A stretch of DNA of 64,000 nt, taken from contig CAMJML010000015.1 in assembly GCA_946407015.1 (NCBI GenBank), positions 28,746 to 92,745 of the forward strand, given 5' to 3'. The notes below the pieces were generated by a model. It was not told where the DNA came from, did no database searches, and was given only the letters and a program-made list of their open reading frames with translations. A program made the position numbers and the translations under genes. This document shows, in pieces, positions 20,489-29,720 of this stretch; position 1 is the stretch's first letter, and every line of letters starts with the position of its first letter. This DNA is from an uncultured Selenomonadales bacterium (lineage in GTDB: Bacteria > Bacillota > Negativicutes > DSM-1736 > Dendrosporobacteraceae).

Positions 20489-22729
20489 TTATGCTTGGAC
20501 TTTTGCAATAGGCGCATACTTGGTCATCAACTGTTTGATCCCTTGCCCCGGAAAAGCAATTTTAAGTTCCTGTTCTTCACCATTGCCCCGTACATCGACG
20601 ACAGTACCGATTCCCCATTTATTGTGCTGGGCTTTGTCGCCTACTTTCCAACTAACGGCTTGTCCTGCCGGGCTGCTGGCCGTGTATACCCTTGGCGCCG
20701 AAGCCGCAGGCGGTGACGACTGCAATAGCGCTCCCGGCGAGGTCGAACGGCTGCCCATTGCAGTTGGCACACTGGAGCGAAACTCAAAGCGAGCTGGCTT
20801 CAATTCCACTCGTTCGAGGGTGGCTTCAGGAATTTCGCTCATAAACCGCGAGACGGGATACATAATAGTCTTACCATAAATCGTCCTCATCCGGGCATTG
20901 GTAAGGAATAGTTTGCGTCTGGCTCTGGTAATACCAACATAGCATATTCTTCGTTCTTCTTCGATTTCACATTCGTTCATCAAGGTTCTGGAATGTGGAA
21001 ACAGGCCTTCTTCCATACCGGCCATAAAGGCAACTGGAAATTCAAGCCCTTTGGCTGAATGAAGGGTCATCAACGTCACCTTTTCGCCAGCCAGTTCGGC
21101 TGTATCAATGTCGGATACAAGGGCAACGTGACTTAAAAAATTCTCTAGATTGTTTTCCAGTTCACCACGGCCAAAGTCTTTCGCTACACTAAGTAATTCA
21201 CGTAAATTTTCAATCCTGACTTCGCTTTGGGGCGTTTGTTCTTTTTCCAGCTCGGCGATGTAGCCGGAATCGTACATCAATTTATCAATCAATTCCACAA
21301 CCGTCATGCTTTGCTGCAGACTCATAAAATTGAAAATCAGTTCCGCTAAAGCCTCCAGCGGCTTTTTGGCTCTTGCCGTCAAGTCCGGCACCAGGTCCGG
21401 ATTGGAAATAACATCAAACAAGGTCATCTGGTGACTGGCAGCATAATCATTCAGGCGTCCAATGGTCGTATCACCGATTCCCCGGCGCGGAACATTAATA
21501 ATCCGCAGTAAGCTTACCGTATCGGCCGGATTGAAAATAACCCGCAAATAAGCCAGGATATCTTTAATTTCTTTCCGGTCATAGAATTTCAGCCCGCCAA
21601 CCATCGTATAAGGAATCCCGTTTTTCATAAAAGCTTCCTCAATCACGCGGGACTGGGCATTGGTCCGGTACAGCACGGCCATATCCCCGTAGGAAGTATT
21701 ATAAACGGTATTGAACTTGGTAATATTGCTGGCAATGTATTGCGCTTCATCCCGCTCATCATTGGCCAAATAATAGCTGATCCGTTCGCCTTGTGCGTTT
21801 TCAGTCCAGAGCGCTTTGGGCTTACGGTCGGAATTATGCTCAATCACGGCATTGGCTGCTTCCAGAATGACTTTCGTTGAACGATAATTTTGCTCCAGCT
21901 TAATGACTCTGGCTTCCGGATAGTCGTTTTCAAAATCCATGATATTGCGGATATCGGCACCACGCCAGCCGTAAATGCTCTGGTCGGCATCGCCGACAAC
22001 ACATAGGTTGCGATGCTTGGCTGCCAGCATATGGGCTAACAGATACTGGGCATGATTGGTGTCCTGATATTCATCGATTAAAATATATTGGAACTTCTGC
22101 TGGTATTTGCTTCTGACTTCCTGGCTGCTTTCCAGAATCCGGACGGTATAGAGCAGCAAGTCATCAAAATCAAGGGCATTATTATTACGCAGTTTTGTTT
22201 GATAAAGCTGAAAAATCTCAGCAACCTTTTGTGCAAAAAAAGTGTCGGCATCGCGGGCAAATTCCCGCTCATCCGTCAGTGCATTTTTCGCGTTGGATAT
22301 CGTTGCCTGAATACTGCTGGGGGCAAACTGCTTATCATCCAAATTCAGTTCTTTCAGGCATGCTTTGATCACAGCCTGAGAATCGCTGGAATCATAAATG
22401 ACAAAATTACGTTTAAACCCGGCAATTCCCTCAATTTCCATACGCAAAAACTTGGCACAAAAAGCATGGAACGTACTCAGCCAAATATCCTTGGCTTTCT
22501 GTCCGACCATTCGATCAACCCGTTCGCGCATTTCGGCGGCAGCTTTGTTAGTAAAAGTAATGGCCAAAATATTGTACGGCGCCACGCCTTGTTCCAGCAG
22601 ATAGGCGATGCGGCAAGTTAATACTTTGGTTTTCCCTGATCCGGCGCCGGCCATGATCAGCAAAGGTCCGTTAATATGGGCAACCGCAGCCGCCTGCTCC
22701 GGGTTTAATCCGTCAAATATATTTCGCAT
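20489..22729 (-). CDS. pcrA: ATP-dependent DNA helicase PcrA (UvrD/Rep family)
   Basis: A 746-residue superfamily 1A helicase. Motifs in order: Q motif (LNPEQAAAV), Walker A AGAGSGKT, the Ia block AITFTNKAAAEMRERV, DEYQDTN, GDADQSIYGWRGAD, and the C-terminal motifs including TLHSAKGLEFPVAF and VGITRARRKL. The last 60 residues hold the PcrA-type Tudor-like tail (WKVGDKAQHNKWGIGTVV) that contacts RNA polymerase. It unwinds DNA 3' to 5' in repair and in clearing transcription blocks. GGAGG precedes the ATG at 22729. In Firmicutes pcrA-ligA pairing is usual. Confidence 0.97.
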   Translation of the reverse strand: MRNIFDGLNPEQAAAVAHINGPLLIMAGAGSGKTKVLTCRIAYLLEQGVAPYNILAITFTNKAAAEMRERVDRMVGQKAKDIWLSTFHAFCAKFLRMEIEGIAGFKRNFVIYDSSDSQAVIKACLKELNLDDKQFAPSSIQATISNAKNALTDEREFARDADTFFAQKVAEIFQLYQTKLRNNNALDFDDLLLYTVRILESSQEVRSKYQQKFQYILIDEYQDTNHAQYLLAHMLAAKHRNLCVVGDADQSIYGWRGADIRNIMDFENDYPEARVIKLEQNYRSTKVILEAANAVIEHNSDRKPKALWTENAQGERISYYLANDERDEAQYIASNITKFNTVYNTSYGDMAVLYRTNAQSRVIEEAFMKNGIPYTMVGGLKFYDRKEIKDILAYLRVIFNPADTVSLLRIINVPRRGIGDTTIGRLNDYAASHQMTLFDVISNPDLVPDLTARAKKPLEALAELIFNFMSLQQSMTVVELIDKLMYDSGYIAELEKEQTPQSEVRIENLRELLSVAKDFGRGELENNLENFLSHVALVSDIDTAELAGEKVTLMTLHSAKGLEFPVAFMAGMEEGLFPHSRTLMNECEIEEERRICYVGITRARRKLFLTNARMRTIYGKTIMYPVSRFMSEIPEATLERVELKPARFEFRSSVPTAMGSRSTSPGALLQSSPPAASAPRVYTASSPAGQAVSWKVGDKAQHNKWGIGTVVDVRGNGEEQELKIAFPGQGIKQLMTKYAPIAKVQA

Positions 22730-22869
22730 TTTTTCCTCCGCTAAAGAAAATTAAACTGGAATCTGCTAAGCTGCAGTTTTTAGCTACAGCTAGTATTTAG
22801 CTTAAAATACCAAAACATGAATAAATTCGTCAAAGTTTCCCTATTCCCCTCTATATGCAGCAAAAAGAA

Positions 22870-22897
22870 ATAACCTGCAGTTGGAGCTACAGGTTAT
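22870..22897 (-). terminator. Terminator after the pyrophosphatase gene
   Basis: ATAACCTG (22870-22877) pairs with CAGGTTAT (22890-22897) with partial pairing inside; the minus strand then reads TTCTTTTTG. Confidence 0.7.
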
Positions 22898-22922
22898 GAG
22901 AAACCAGGTGCGATGAGGAAGG

Positions 22923-24563
22923 TTAGTTAAAATTACGGGCCGCCTCAACCATCGGAGGAATGACTTGTTTTTTCCTGGACATGACACCGGCCAGGTAAAC
23001 CACCCCGTCTTCTCCCTTGCTGCCAAAAGCCTCGGCAATAAGGGCAGCAGGCTGTCCGGCATAAACCAGCTGTGTCCCCTCCTGAATAATATCGGTCACC
23101 ATCAATAACACCATATCATAGTTTTCCTTGGCCAGCATGATTTCCATTCCGGCCAGCAAGTCAGCCTTAACCGCCAACACCTCAGTCGTGTCCATCACCG
23201 ATATTTGTCCAATGGCTACCCGGTATTCCCCGATTTGAAACTCTTTCATGTCATTGCGGATAATTTCCGCAGCGGTCATATCACCAATACCCGAGCCGGC
23301 TTTCAGAACGGCCATACCGAAATCAACCAAATCCAAGTCTGCAATCCGGGCTAGTTTCTCAGCCGTTTCACGGTCATACCCGGTTGCCGTAGGCGACTTG
23401 AACAACACGGTATCCGATACAATGGCCGCCAGCAGCATTCCGGCAATGTGTTTGGGCATTTCAATATTGCGGTGCCAGTGCATATTGGCTACGATGGTGG
23501 CTGTAGAGCCTACCGGCTCGTGACGGATAAAGATGGGTTCGCCGGTCTGCAAACCGCCAAGACGGTGATGATCCACAATTTCAATAATTTGGGCTTCTTC
23601 AATGCCTTCAACAGCCTGAGTCCGCTCATTATGATCGACCAGGATGATCTTCTCGCGCTCGGGAACGATCAATTGGTCCCGGGTAATGAGACCAACCAGT
23701 TTGCCATTTTCGATTACCGGATAGTTCCGAAAGTGCGTTGTCGCAATGGTTTCTTTAATATCGCTGACCAAATCGGATGGCTTAAAGGTAATCACTTTTT
23801 TCTGCATGATCATGCTCACCGGAATACACTGATTAATCAGCCGGGCACAGGTATAAGTATCATAAGGTGCGCTAATCACCATAATCTGTTTTTGGGCCGC
23901 AAGATTTAAAATATCCGCGCTAATTTGTGCGCCACCGGTCACCACCAGACAAGCAATACGCTGTTCAATACACTCTAGCAAACTGCTGCCCCGGTCGCCT
24001 ACCAATACAACATCGCCAGCCTGAATGACTTTCTGAATGGTCGAAGTGCTGCCGGCTGCAATGCGGACTTTGCCGGTTACCTTGTCTTTCAGGTTACTGC
24101 CATGCACCACATTGCCGTCCAGGACACGCACAATTGCCGTATAATCAACACCAGCTTCGCATAAATCCTGCATTTCCAATTCATCAAAATACCGTTTGGC
24201 CAAATCGCTGACCGATACAATCCCCAGCAGTCCATTCTCTTCATCAACAACCGGAACCGATTTGACTCCATGTTGCCGCATGATCTTTCCAAGTTCGCGC
24301 AATGTATCGGTTGGCTGAACACCAACAGCCGGTTCCAACATAACATCACGAACACGCGGGAAGAGATCGGTAAGTAATTTCGGAGCTTCTACACCAAATT
24401 TTTCTAAGACAAATTTGGTTTCAGCATTTATTTTACCAGCACGGGCCGGCACGACGTTTTCACCTAATGCTTTTTTAAGATGTGCATAGCCTATTGCTGA
24501 ACAAATCGAGTCAGTATCAGGATTACGATGACCAATAGTATAAATAGGTTTAGAAATTTTCAA
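22923..24563 (-). CDS. CBS-DRTGG manganese-dependent inorganic pyrophosphatase
   Basis: A family II pyrophosphatase of about 546 residues with regulatory inserts. Order: N-terminal DHH part (YTIGHRNPDTDSICSA), first CBS domain, a DRTGG domain (about 200-285), second CBS domain, the rest of the DHH domain (IVDHHRLGG, VSDTVLFKSPTAT), then DHHA2 ending with the substrate-binding SRKKQVIPP. The CBS pair binds adenine nucleotides and tunes activity. I place the start at the TTG at 24563, because GGAGGA lies 6 nt before it and the protein then begins where relatives begin; the longer frame to 24608 would place that ribosome site inside the gene. Well recognised as a family. Confidence 0.9.
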   Translation of the reverse strand: MKISKPIYTIGHRNPDTDSICSAIGYAHLKKALGENVVPARAGKINAETKFVLEKFGVEAPKLLTDLFPRVRDVMLEPAVGVQPTDTLRELGKIMRQHGVKSVPVVDEENGLLGIVSVSDLAKRYFDELEMQDLCEAGVDYTAIVRVLDGNVVHGSNLKDKVTGKVRIAAGSTSTIQKVIQAGDVVLVGDRGSSLLECIEQRIACLVVTGGAQISADILNLAAQKQIMVISAPYDTYTCARLINQCIPVSMIMQKKVITFKPSDLVSDIKETIATTHFRNYPVIENGKLVGLITRDQLIVPEREKIILVDHNERTQAVEGIEEAQIIEIVDHHRLGGLQTGEPIFIRHEPVGSTATIVANMHWHRNIEMPKHIAGMLLAAIVSDTVLFKSPTATGYDRETAEKLARIADLDLVDFGMAVLKAGSGIGDMTAAEIIRNDMKEFQIGEYRVAIGQISVMDTTEVLAVKADLLAGMEIMLAKENYDMVLLMVTDIIQEGTQLVYAGQPAALIAEAFGSKGEDGVVYLAGVMSRKKQVIPPMVEAARNFN

Positions 24564-24610
24564 TCTAATTCCTCCAGATATAATCGTATGTTCCATTTTT
24601 GCCATCATCT

Positions 24611-24616
24611 ATTATA
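24611..24616 (-). promoter_or_regulatory. -10 box of the pyrophosphatase promoter
   Basis: A perfect TATAAT on the minus strand 48 nt before the proposed TTG start. The matching -35 region is poor, so this rests on the -10 hexamer alone. Confidence 0.4.
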
Positions 24617-24672
24617 CGACATTTTTTGCAATTGGCGAAAGTAAAACTTCATCCATTTTGAAAAAAATTTCT

Positions 24673-24690
24673 AGTACAAACAGTACAAAC
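24673..24690 (+). repeat. Tandem 9-bp direct repeat AGTACAAAC x2
   Basis: AGTACAAAC occurs twice back to back, directly upstream of the -35 box of the radical SAM operon. It may be a protein-binding site. Confidence 0.45.
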
Positions 24691-24691
24691 G

Positions 24692-24721
24692 TTTGCAAAA
24701 CATATGTTCGTATCCTATAAT
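24692..24721 (+). promoter_or_regulatory. Promoter with near-consensus LexA box ahead of the radical SAM repair operon
   Basis: A -35 TTGCAA (24693-24698) and a perfect -10 TATAAT (24716-24721) are 17 nt apart. AAAACATATGTTCG (24697-24710) lies between them; read on the other strand, CGAACATATGTTTT differs from the Gram-positive LexA consensus CGAACRNRYGTTYC at one position. The promoter of the Y-family polymerase operon in this window has the same layout. The leader to the start codon is long, about 140 nt. Confidence 0.68.
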
Positions 24722-24867
24722 AAAAACAGACATGCTGATCTGTCCACCATCCCCGCATGCGCTGCCTGAGTTTTTAAAAAACCGCTCGCTATTTCCTGAC
24801 GGTTGGCAGAGTTTATCTTGTTGAGCTTCCAACAGTCGTACGATCAAAATAGAAGGGAGCAAGTACC

Positions 24868-26187
24868 ATGGATGTTTTTGATAAATTAAAAATCCTGACC
24901 GATGCTGCAAAATACGATGTTGCTTGCACCTCGAGCGGGGTGAACAAGAAGGCTGCGGCCGGAGGCATCGGCAATGCGGCTGCCTGTGGAATTTGCCATA
25001 GTTTTTCGGCAGATGGCCGCTGCATCTCACTGCTCAAAGTACTGATGACCAATATTTGTGCTTACGATTGCAAATATTGTGTCAACCGCCATTCCAACGA
25101 TACAGCGCGGGCTGCCTTTACCCCCCGGGAGTTGGCTGATCTCACCATTAATTTTTACCGGCGCAATTATATTGAAGGCCTCTTTTTAAGTTCCGGAGTG
25201 CTCAAAAATCCGGATTATACCTGTGAACAAATGATTGAAACCTTGCGTATTCTGCGCGAGGAATACCGCTTCTCGGGCTACATCCATGCCAAGGCCATTC
25301 CCGGAGCCGATCATGCCCTGATCACCCGTCTGGGAATGCTGGCAGACCGGATGAGCGTAAATATTGAAATGCCCTCCCAGAGTAGCCTGCAGCTGTTAGC
25401 TCCCGATAAATCAAAACAAGCCATTTTTAAACCGATGGCTTATATTCAAAGCCGTATCCAGGAAAATAGCCACGACATCGTTCAATACCGGCATGCACCG
25501 AAATTTGTCCCTGCCGGGCAAAGTACCCAAATGATTATCGGGGCGACACCGGATACAGATTTTCAAATTCTAAACTTGACCGAAAGCCTTTACAAAAAAT
25601 ATAAGCTAAAGCGCGTCTTTTTTTCAGCCTATACCCCGGTGGCTGAGAATCACCTTTTGCCTGCGCTCGACACCACCCCGCCGCTTTGGCGTGAACATCG
25701 CCTCTATCAGGCCGATTGGCTGCTGCGCTTCTATGGCTTTACTGCCGGAGAACTGCTTGATGGCGAACATCAAAGCTTTAACCCTTATTTAGATCCAAAA
25801 TGCCATTGGGCACTGAATCATCCGGACTTTTTTCCGGTTGATGTCAACCGGGCTTCTTTTCACAGCCTGCTGCGTGTACCAGGCATCGGCGTAACCAGTG
25901 CAAAACGGATTGTGAGCGCCCGTCGCACGACATCATTGAGCTTCGACGGCCTGAAGAAGCTTGGCGTTGTATTGAAACGGGCACAATATTTTATCACCTG
26001 CAATGGAAAAACAGCCGACGGCATCAAAACCGCATCAACCTGGATGCTGCGCACCTTGCTGTCTGAAAAAACATTGAAGCTTTATCAGTTCAACGTGCAG
26101 TCCGAACAGCTTTCGTTATTTGAGCATTTGCCGGCGTTGCCATCAGGACAGGAGGATCTTCTCGCATGCCTAACCAGTCCGATTTGA
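24868..26187 (+). CDS. Radical SAM protein, putative DNA modification/repair (TIGR03916 type)
   Basis: A 439-residue radical SAM enzyme. The cluster-binding motif is CAYDCKYC (Cys64, Cys68, Cys71), followed by the SAM-binding FLSSG. Four more cysteines (20, 40, 43, 52) lie before it. Near residue 325-360 is a helix-hairpin-helix DNA-binding motif, VPGIGVTSAKRIVSARR. This is the family known to sit beside DUF4130/uracil-DNA-glycosylase-linked proteins and annotated as putative DNA modification or repair protein; its reaction is not established. GGGAG precedes the ATG. It leads a three-gene operon with overlapping genes and a LexA-like box in the promoter, supporting a DNA damage role. Confidence 0.88.
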   Translation: MDVFDKLKILTDAAKYDVACTSSGVNKKAAAGGIGNAAACGICHSFSADGRCISLLKVLMTNICAYDCKYCVNRHSNDTARAAFTPRELADLTINFYRRNYIEGLFLSSGVLKNPDYTCEQMIETLRILREEYRFSGYIHAKAIPGADHALITRLGMLADRMSVNIEMPSQSSLQLLAPDKSKQAIFKPMAYIQSRIQENSHDIVQYRHAPKFVPAGQSTQMIIGATPDTDFQILNLTESLYKKYKLKRVFFSAYTPVAENHLLPALDTTPPLWREHRLYQADWLLRFYGFTAGELLDGEHQSFNPYLDPKCHWALNHPDFFPVDVNRASFHSLLRVPGIGVTSAKRIVSARRTTSLSFDGLKKLGVVLKRAQYFITCNGKTADGIKTASTWMLRTLLSEKTLKLYQFNVQSEQLSLFEHLPALPSGQEDLLACLTSPI

Positions 26188-27023
26188 TTTATCGTTATGA
26201 TGGCAGTTTTGACGGCTTACTATGCTGCGTATTTGAAAGTTATCAGACAAAAGCAATTCCCATAGATATTTTGCCTTCCGGAGCAACTGCACCACTGCTT
26301 TTTGCTGTCAAAGAAGTGGGGACCGATCCGGAAAAAGCCAAGCGGGTACTGGATTCCATTCCGGAAAAGCTTGGCCGGCCTGCACTCGAGTTTATCCGCC
26401 AGGCTTTTTTAACTTGCCTGCCTCAAAAAGAATTACATATCTTATTGTTTCTGCGGCTAGGTTACCGTTATGGCCCTGCCGTCATGAATATGCTGACTGA
26501 CAAAGTGGTCAACACACTGTTTAAAGCGGTTAACCACTTAACCAGGGAAAGTCATCTTTTTAAAGGATTTGTCCGGTTTTCGATTTTTAACAACGTACTT
26601 GTTGCTCAAATTGAACCCCAAAATTACGTCCTGCCGCTCCTAGCGCAGCATTTTTGTGAACGCTATCCGGAAGAGCGGTTTTTAATTCATGACAAGACTC
26701 ATGGCATGGGTTTAGTCTACCAGCCCTACCAATCTACAGTCATTCCAATCGAAGAGCTTGAACTGCCTGAAGCCGATACGGATGAACTGGCATTTCGAAG
26801 CCTCTGGCAGCTATTTTATGATACGATTGCCATCCGTGAAAGATACAATCCGGCCTGCCGCATGAGCCATATGCCTAAACGCTACTGGAACAATCTGACA
26901 GAGTTCAGTCAAATTTCATACCAGCCCGGACAAACAAAGCCGATCGCCATGATCAACAGATTAACCAGCCAGGAAATGCCTCCGACTGGTACAAATGAAA
27001 TTTACAAGGGGGGACCTGCTTGA
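26166..27023 (+). CDS. DUF4130 / TIGR03915-type putative DNA repair protein
   Basis: A 285-residue protein with the family opening YRYDGSFDGLLCCVFESY and the later FLRLGYRYGP, FKGFVRFSIF and PKRYWNNLTEF blocks. Homologues are partners of the radical SAM protein encoded just upstream and in many species are fused to a uracil-DNA-glycosylase domain; no such domain is present here. The start at 26166 overlaps the upstream gene by 22 nt and is backed by AGGAGG. Biochemical activity is unknown. Confidence 0.87.
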   Translation: MPNQSDLIYRYDGSFDGLLCCVFESYQTKAIPIDILPSGATAPLLFAVKEVGTDPEKAKRVLDSIPEKLGRPALEFIRQAFLTCLPQKELHILLFLRLGYRYGPAVMNMLTDKVVNTLFKAVNHLTRESHLFKGFVRFSIFNNVLVAQIEPQNYVLPLLAQHFCERYPEERFLIHDKTHGMGLVYQPYQSTVIPIEELELPEADTDELAFRSLWQLFYDTIAIRERYNPACRMSHMPKRYWNNLTEFSQISYQPGQTKPIAMINRLTSQEMPPTGTNEIYKGGPA

Positions 27024-27787
27024 TTTTGTGCTCCGCCAATCCTTTATCCATCATCAAAGCGGCATTGCTTGCACAAATTCATCATGATTTGCCCTGCATC
27101 AAAGGAGACCAGGAAAGTCTGGGGTTATTCAAATTCACGCATGCATATGATGCTGATTCGATCGCCCTCACTACGCTTATTCCTCAAATACAGGATGCCT
27201 GCGGACTCAATGCCAAATGGCTGCTGGAACATCCCGGTAAAATACTCCAAAAGCATATCAGCGCAAATCTCCGTTACCGCTCCACAGATAAAACATTACT
27301 AATCTTTGCCGCGCTGGAACATACCCTGCGTTATGGACCCGTATACTGTTTTACCGGCAGGACGACGATCAGTCAATTATTTATTTCCCGGGCAAAAGCT
27401 ATTGCCCACGAAATTCATCAGACATTAGCGTTTATTCGGTTCCTGCCCGCTTCCGATACCCTGCTGATTGCACAGCCAAGACTTTTTCACGACACAGCCG
27501 AAATCATTATACGCAAGTTTTCCTGCCGTTATCCAGGCATTCGCCTTGTACTGCTGCTGGAAGACCAGGCCCTCATGCTAGAAAATGATCAACTGCACTA
27601 TCAGCCTGCGGCTGACTTTTCCAGGTCTATCCCTCACAAAGCTGCTTTTAATAAATCCTGGGAGGCTTATCACCAGGCTCAATGCCTGGCAGCTCTGCAC
27701 AACATCCGTTTGGCCCAAAAAGCCATCCCCCAGAAATATTGGGATTGGGCCGCTAACCGGTCAAGCCAGGAACAACAGTCTAACTAG
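27020..27787 (+). CDS. Divergent DUF4130-like paralogue, third gene of the repair operon
   Basis: A 255-residue protein that I did not recognise at first sight but that aligns with its upstream neighbour: RYGP in both, then AHEIHQTLAFIRF against SHLFKGFVRF, LLIAQ against VLVAQ, FSCRYPGIRLVL against FCERYPEERFLI, and IPQKYWDWAANR against MPKRYWNNLTEF. The N-terminal YDGSFDGL signature of the family is missing and replaced by an unrelated lead. Its TTG start overlaps the previous stop codon (TTGA) and follows a GGGGGG site, so it is co-translated. Function unknown; a specialised duplicate acting with the first two proteins is inferred. Confidence 0.75.
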   Translation: MILCSANPLSIIKAALLAQIHHDLPCIKGDQESLGLFKFTHAYDADSIALTTLIPQIQDACGLNAKWLLEHPGKILQKHISANLRYRSTDKTLLIFAALEHTLRYGPVYCFTGRTTISQLFISRAKAIAHEIHQTLAFIRFLPASDTLLIAQPRLFHDTAEIIIRKFSCRYPGIRLVLLLEDQALMLENDQLHYQPAADFSRSIPHKAAFNKSWEAYHQAQCLAALHNIRLAQKAIPQKYWDWAANRSSQEQQSN

Positions 27788-27808
27788 TCATCCGTTCGTT
27801 TAGCCTGA

Positions 27809-27847
27809 AAAACACAAGAACCGCCTCAAAAGCGGTTCTTGTGTTTT
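27809..27847. terminator. Bidirectional terminator between convergent genes
   Basis: A perfect 16-bp stem (27809-27824 with 27832-27847) with a 7-nt loop, starting with AAAA and ending with TTTT. Confidence 0.85.
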
Positions 27848-27865
27848 CGTTTTTGTTTAACAACA

Positions 27866-28363
27866 TTATTGATGGTTCATCATATGCTGACTGCCGGGAT
27901 GAGTGGTATTCCAGCCCATTAATTGTGGGTCAAGCATACCAAACACCATCGCAACGTGGGCCACAATCAGAAATACGGTGAGCAGGATAAAATGCAGCTT
28001 CATTTTTTCTTCATCTGTTTTGCCTGACGCGATAATGCCTAACTCAAGTAACGCGATTCCAAACAAGGGTACTACACCGGCCAAATAGGAACCGACTGCC
28101 ACGATGTCCGCAGGGCCGCGCCAATCAATATGAGGAACTACGCTAAAATCCAATTGCAGGAAAATTCCCAGGAAATAAAACCCTAAAATAATTCCCAGCC
28201 ACTTATTCACTGTCCGTAATGCCCCTGATTTGAGCTGATGAAAAACCACGAAAAACTCAGTGGCAACAAGCGCTTCTGCTAAGGCCACCGGAATCACCAT
28301 ATAAATAATTAAATTCCAAGGCTGGTTTACAGCCAATAATTCCATATAATGCGTCATGCTCAT
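27866..28363 (-). CDS. Small multi-pass membrane protein, DUF6803-like
   Basis: A 165-residue protein with about five hydrophobic helices. The N-terminal pattern MTHYMELLAVNQPWNLIIYM followed by an Ala/Glu-rich helix fits a Firmicute family annotated only as DUF6803; I am fairly but not fully sure of the family. The C-terminal tail ends in HPGSQHMMNHQ, rich in His and Met, and could bind a metal such as copper or haem; this is inference. AAGGAGG precedes the ATG at 28363. It is a single gene. Confidence 0.75.
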   Translation of the reverse strand: MSMTHYMELLAVNQPWNLIIYMVIPVALAEALVATEFFVVFHQLKSGALRTVNKWLGIILGFYFLGIFLQLDFSVVPHIDWRGPADIVAVGSYLAGVVPLFGIALLELGIIASGKTDEEKMKLHFILLTVFLIVAHVAMVFGMLDPQLMGWNTTHPGSQHMMNHQ

Positions 28364-28450
28364 ACCAATCGCCTCCTTCGTTATCTTACATTAACTATAG
28401 CAGGCAATTGTGAAGAAGTGATGAAGATGGCGTAAAATATTGTGAGAACA

Positions 28451-29650
28451 TCACTTTACAAGTTCAGAGGCAAAGACTAGCTTGATTCCGGCCGCCTCAA
28501 ATTCCGGCAGCATTTCTTTGACTGCAGTTGCAGTGGTTAAACGGGCATGGCCGATTGCAATGGCAGTTCCCCGCTGAACGGCAATTTCTGCGGCTTTCCG
28601 CAACTGCCGCTTAATGGCAGCAACCTCATCTTCATTATCCAAAAACAGATTATTTTCGCCAGATCGGATGCCCAGTTGATGCGCCGTGTCATAAGCAATG
28701 GACTGACTATTAGTCCGGCTGTCGATAAAGAACAAGCTATGATTTTTGATCACAGACAACACATTGACCATCACCCGCTTATCGGCCGTACCACGTGATC
28801 CCTGATGATTGTTGACCCCGATAATTCCCGGTACAGCTTGGATGGCGTTTGCCACTGTTGCTTGAATGTCTTGGTCGGACATTGCCACGGTAACCGTTAT
28901 TTGTTCGGACTGTTCCGCAGCCGCCAAGGGTTCAATCGGTAAATGCAGCATGACTTGATGACCTGAGCTGATCGCGCGGGCGGCCGCTTCATTGCTGTAC
29001 GTGCGGTAAGGCAGCACGGCAAAAGTGAGCGGTTTAGGAATGGCGGCAAAAGCACTAATCGGTTCTTTAGTATAGCCAAAATCATCAATAACCAGCGCCA
29101 ATTCCCCTCTAGTCTTAACAGGAGTCTGAGTAGCTGCTAGTTTTTTCTCCATAATATATAATTTATCGGTAATGACGGTTACAGCATCGCCAGCCAGCTG
29201 ATCTTTCACCCCGATATCCAGACGCAGTGCCGGTGTTCCTTGATACTGATCAGGCTGAATAACGAATAGCTCGCCGCCGGACTTTTTCACTGCCGTAGTC
29301 AACTCCCGCTGCAAGCTCTCTACGGAATCGGCCGGTACTTTAACTCCCATTTCCCGGACATGCCAGCGGATTTTGCCCTCAATGCCCTGACGGGGAACTT
29401 CCTTATCAGCTTCCTTATGATCGGTTAAGCGAATGTCCTTTCGTGCTAAGACCGCATCAACAGCCGCATGGATGTTCTTGGCGGACTGGGTAAAATCCAC
29501 GGTGGCCGTCGCACCTGTTTTTTCCAGTTGATAATGAGCACTGTTGCTGGGTTGATTGGCGGGCCGATCGGTTCCATACAAATAGCCAACTACTGCAAGA
29601 AAGATCACCATGACTGCCAGCCAGATTCGTTTGTTGCTTTTTTTTGCCAT
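28451..29650 (-). CDS. Divergent polysaccharide deacetylase family protein
   Basis: A 399-residue protein with an N-terminal membrane anchor (residues about 8-25), a linker and a small alpha/beta region, then a C-terminal divergent polysaccharide deacetylase domain (about 203-399, PF04748 type) with LVIDDFGYTK, HLPIEPL, NNHQGSRGT and FFIDSRT. The domain acts on extracytoplasmic polysaccharide or peptidoglycan; the YibQ homologues are often linked to cell division or envelope. A GGAG site precedes the ATG at 29650. Substrate unknown. Confidence 0.85.
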   Translation of the reverse strand: MAKKSNKRIWLAVMVIFLAVVGYLYGTDRPANQPSNSAHYQLEKTGATATVDFTQSAKNIHAAVDAVLARKDIRLTDHKEADKEVPRQGIEGKIRWHVREMGVKVPADSVESLQRELTTAVKKSGGELFVIQPDQYQGTPALRLDIGVKDQLAGDAVTVITDKLYIMEKKLAATQTPVKTRGELALVIDDFGYTKEPISAFAAIPKPLTFAVLPYRTYSNEAAARAISSGHQVMLHLPIEPLAAAEQSEQITVTVAMSDQDIQATVANAIQAVPGIIGVNNHQGSRGTADKRVMVNVLSVIKNHSLFFIDSRTNSQSIAYDTAHQLGIRSGENNLFLDNEDEVAAIKRQLRKAAEIAVQRGTAIAIGHARLTTATAVKEMLPEFEAAGIKLVFASELVK

Positions 29651-29720
29651 CTAAGCTACTCCATATCATTTATTTTGTGATAGTTTTATTCAACATAAAG
29701 ACAAATTAGTCCTGCACTAA

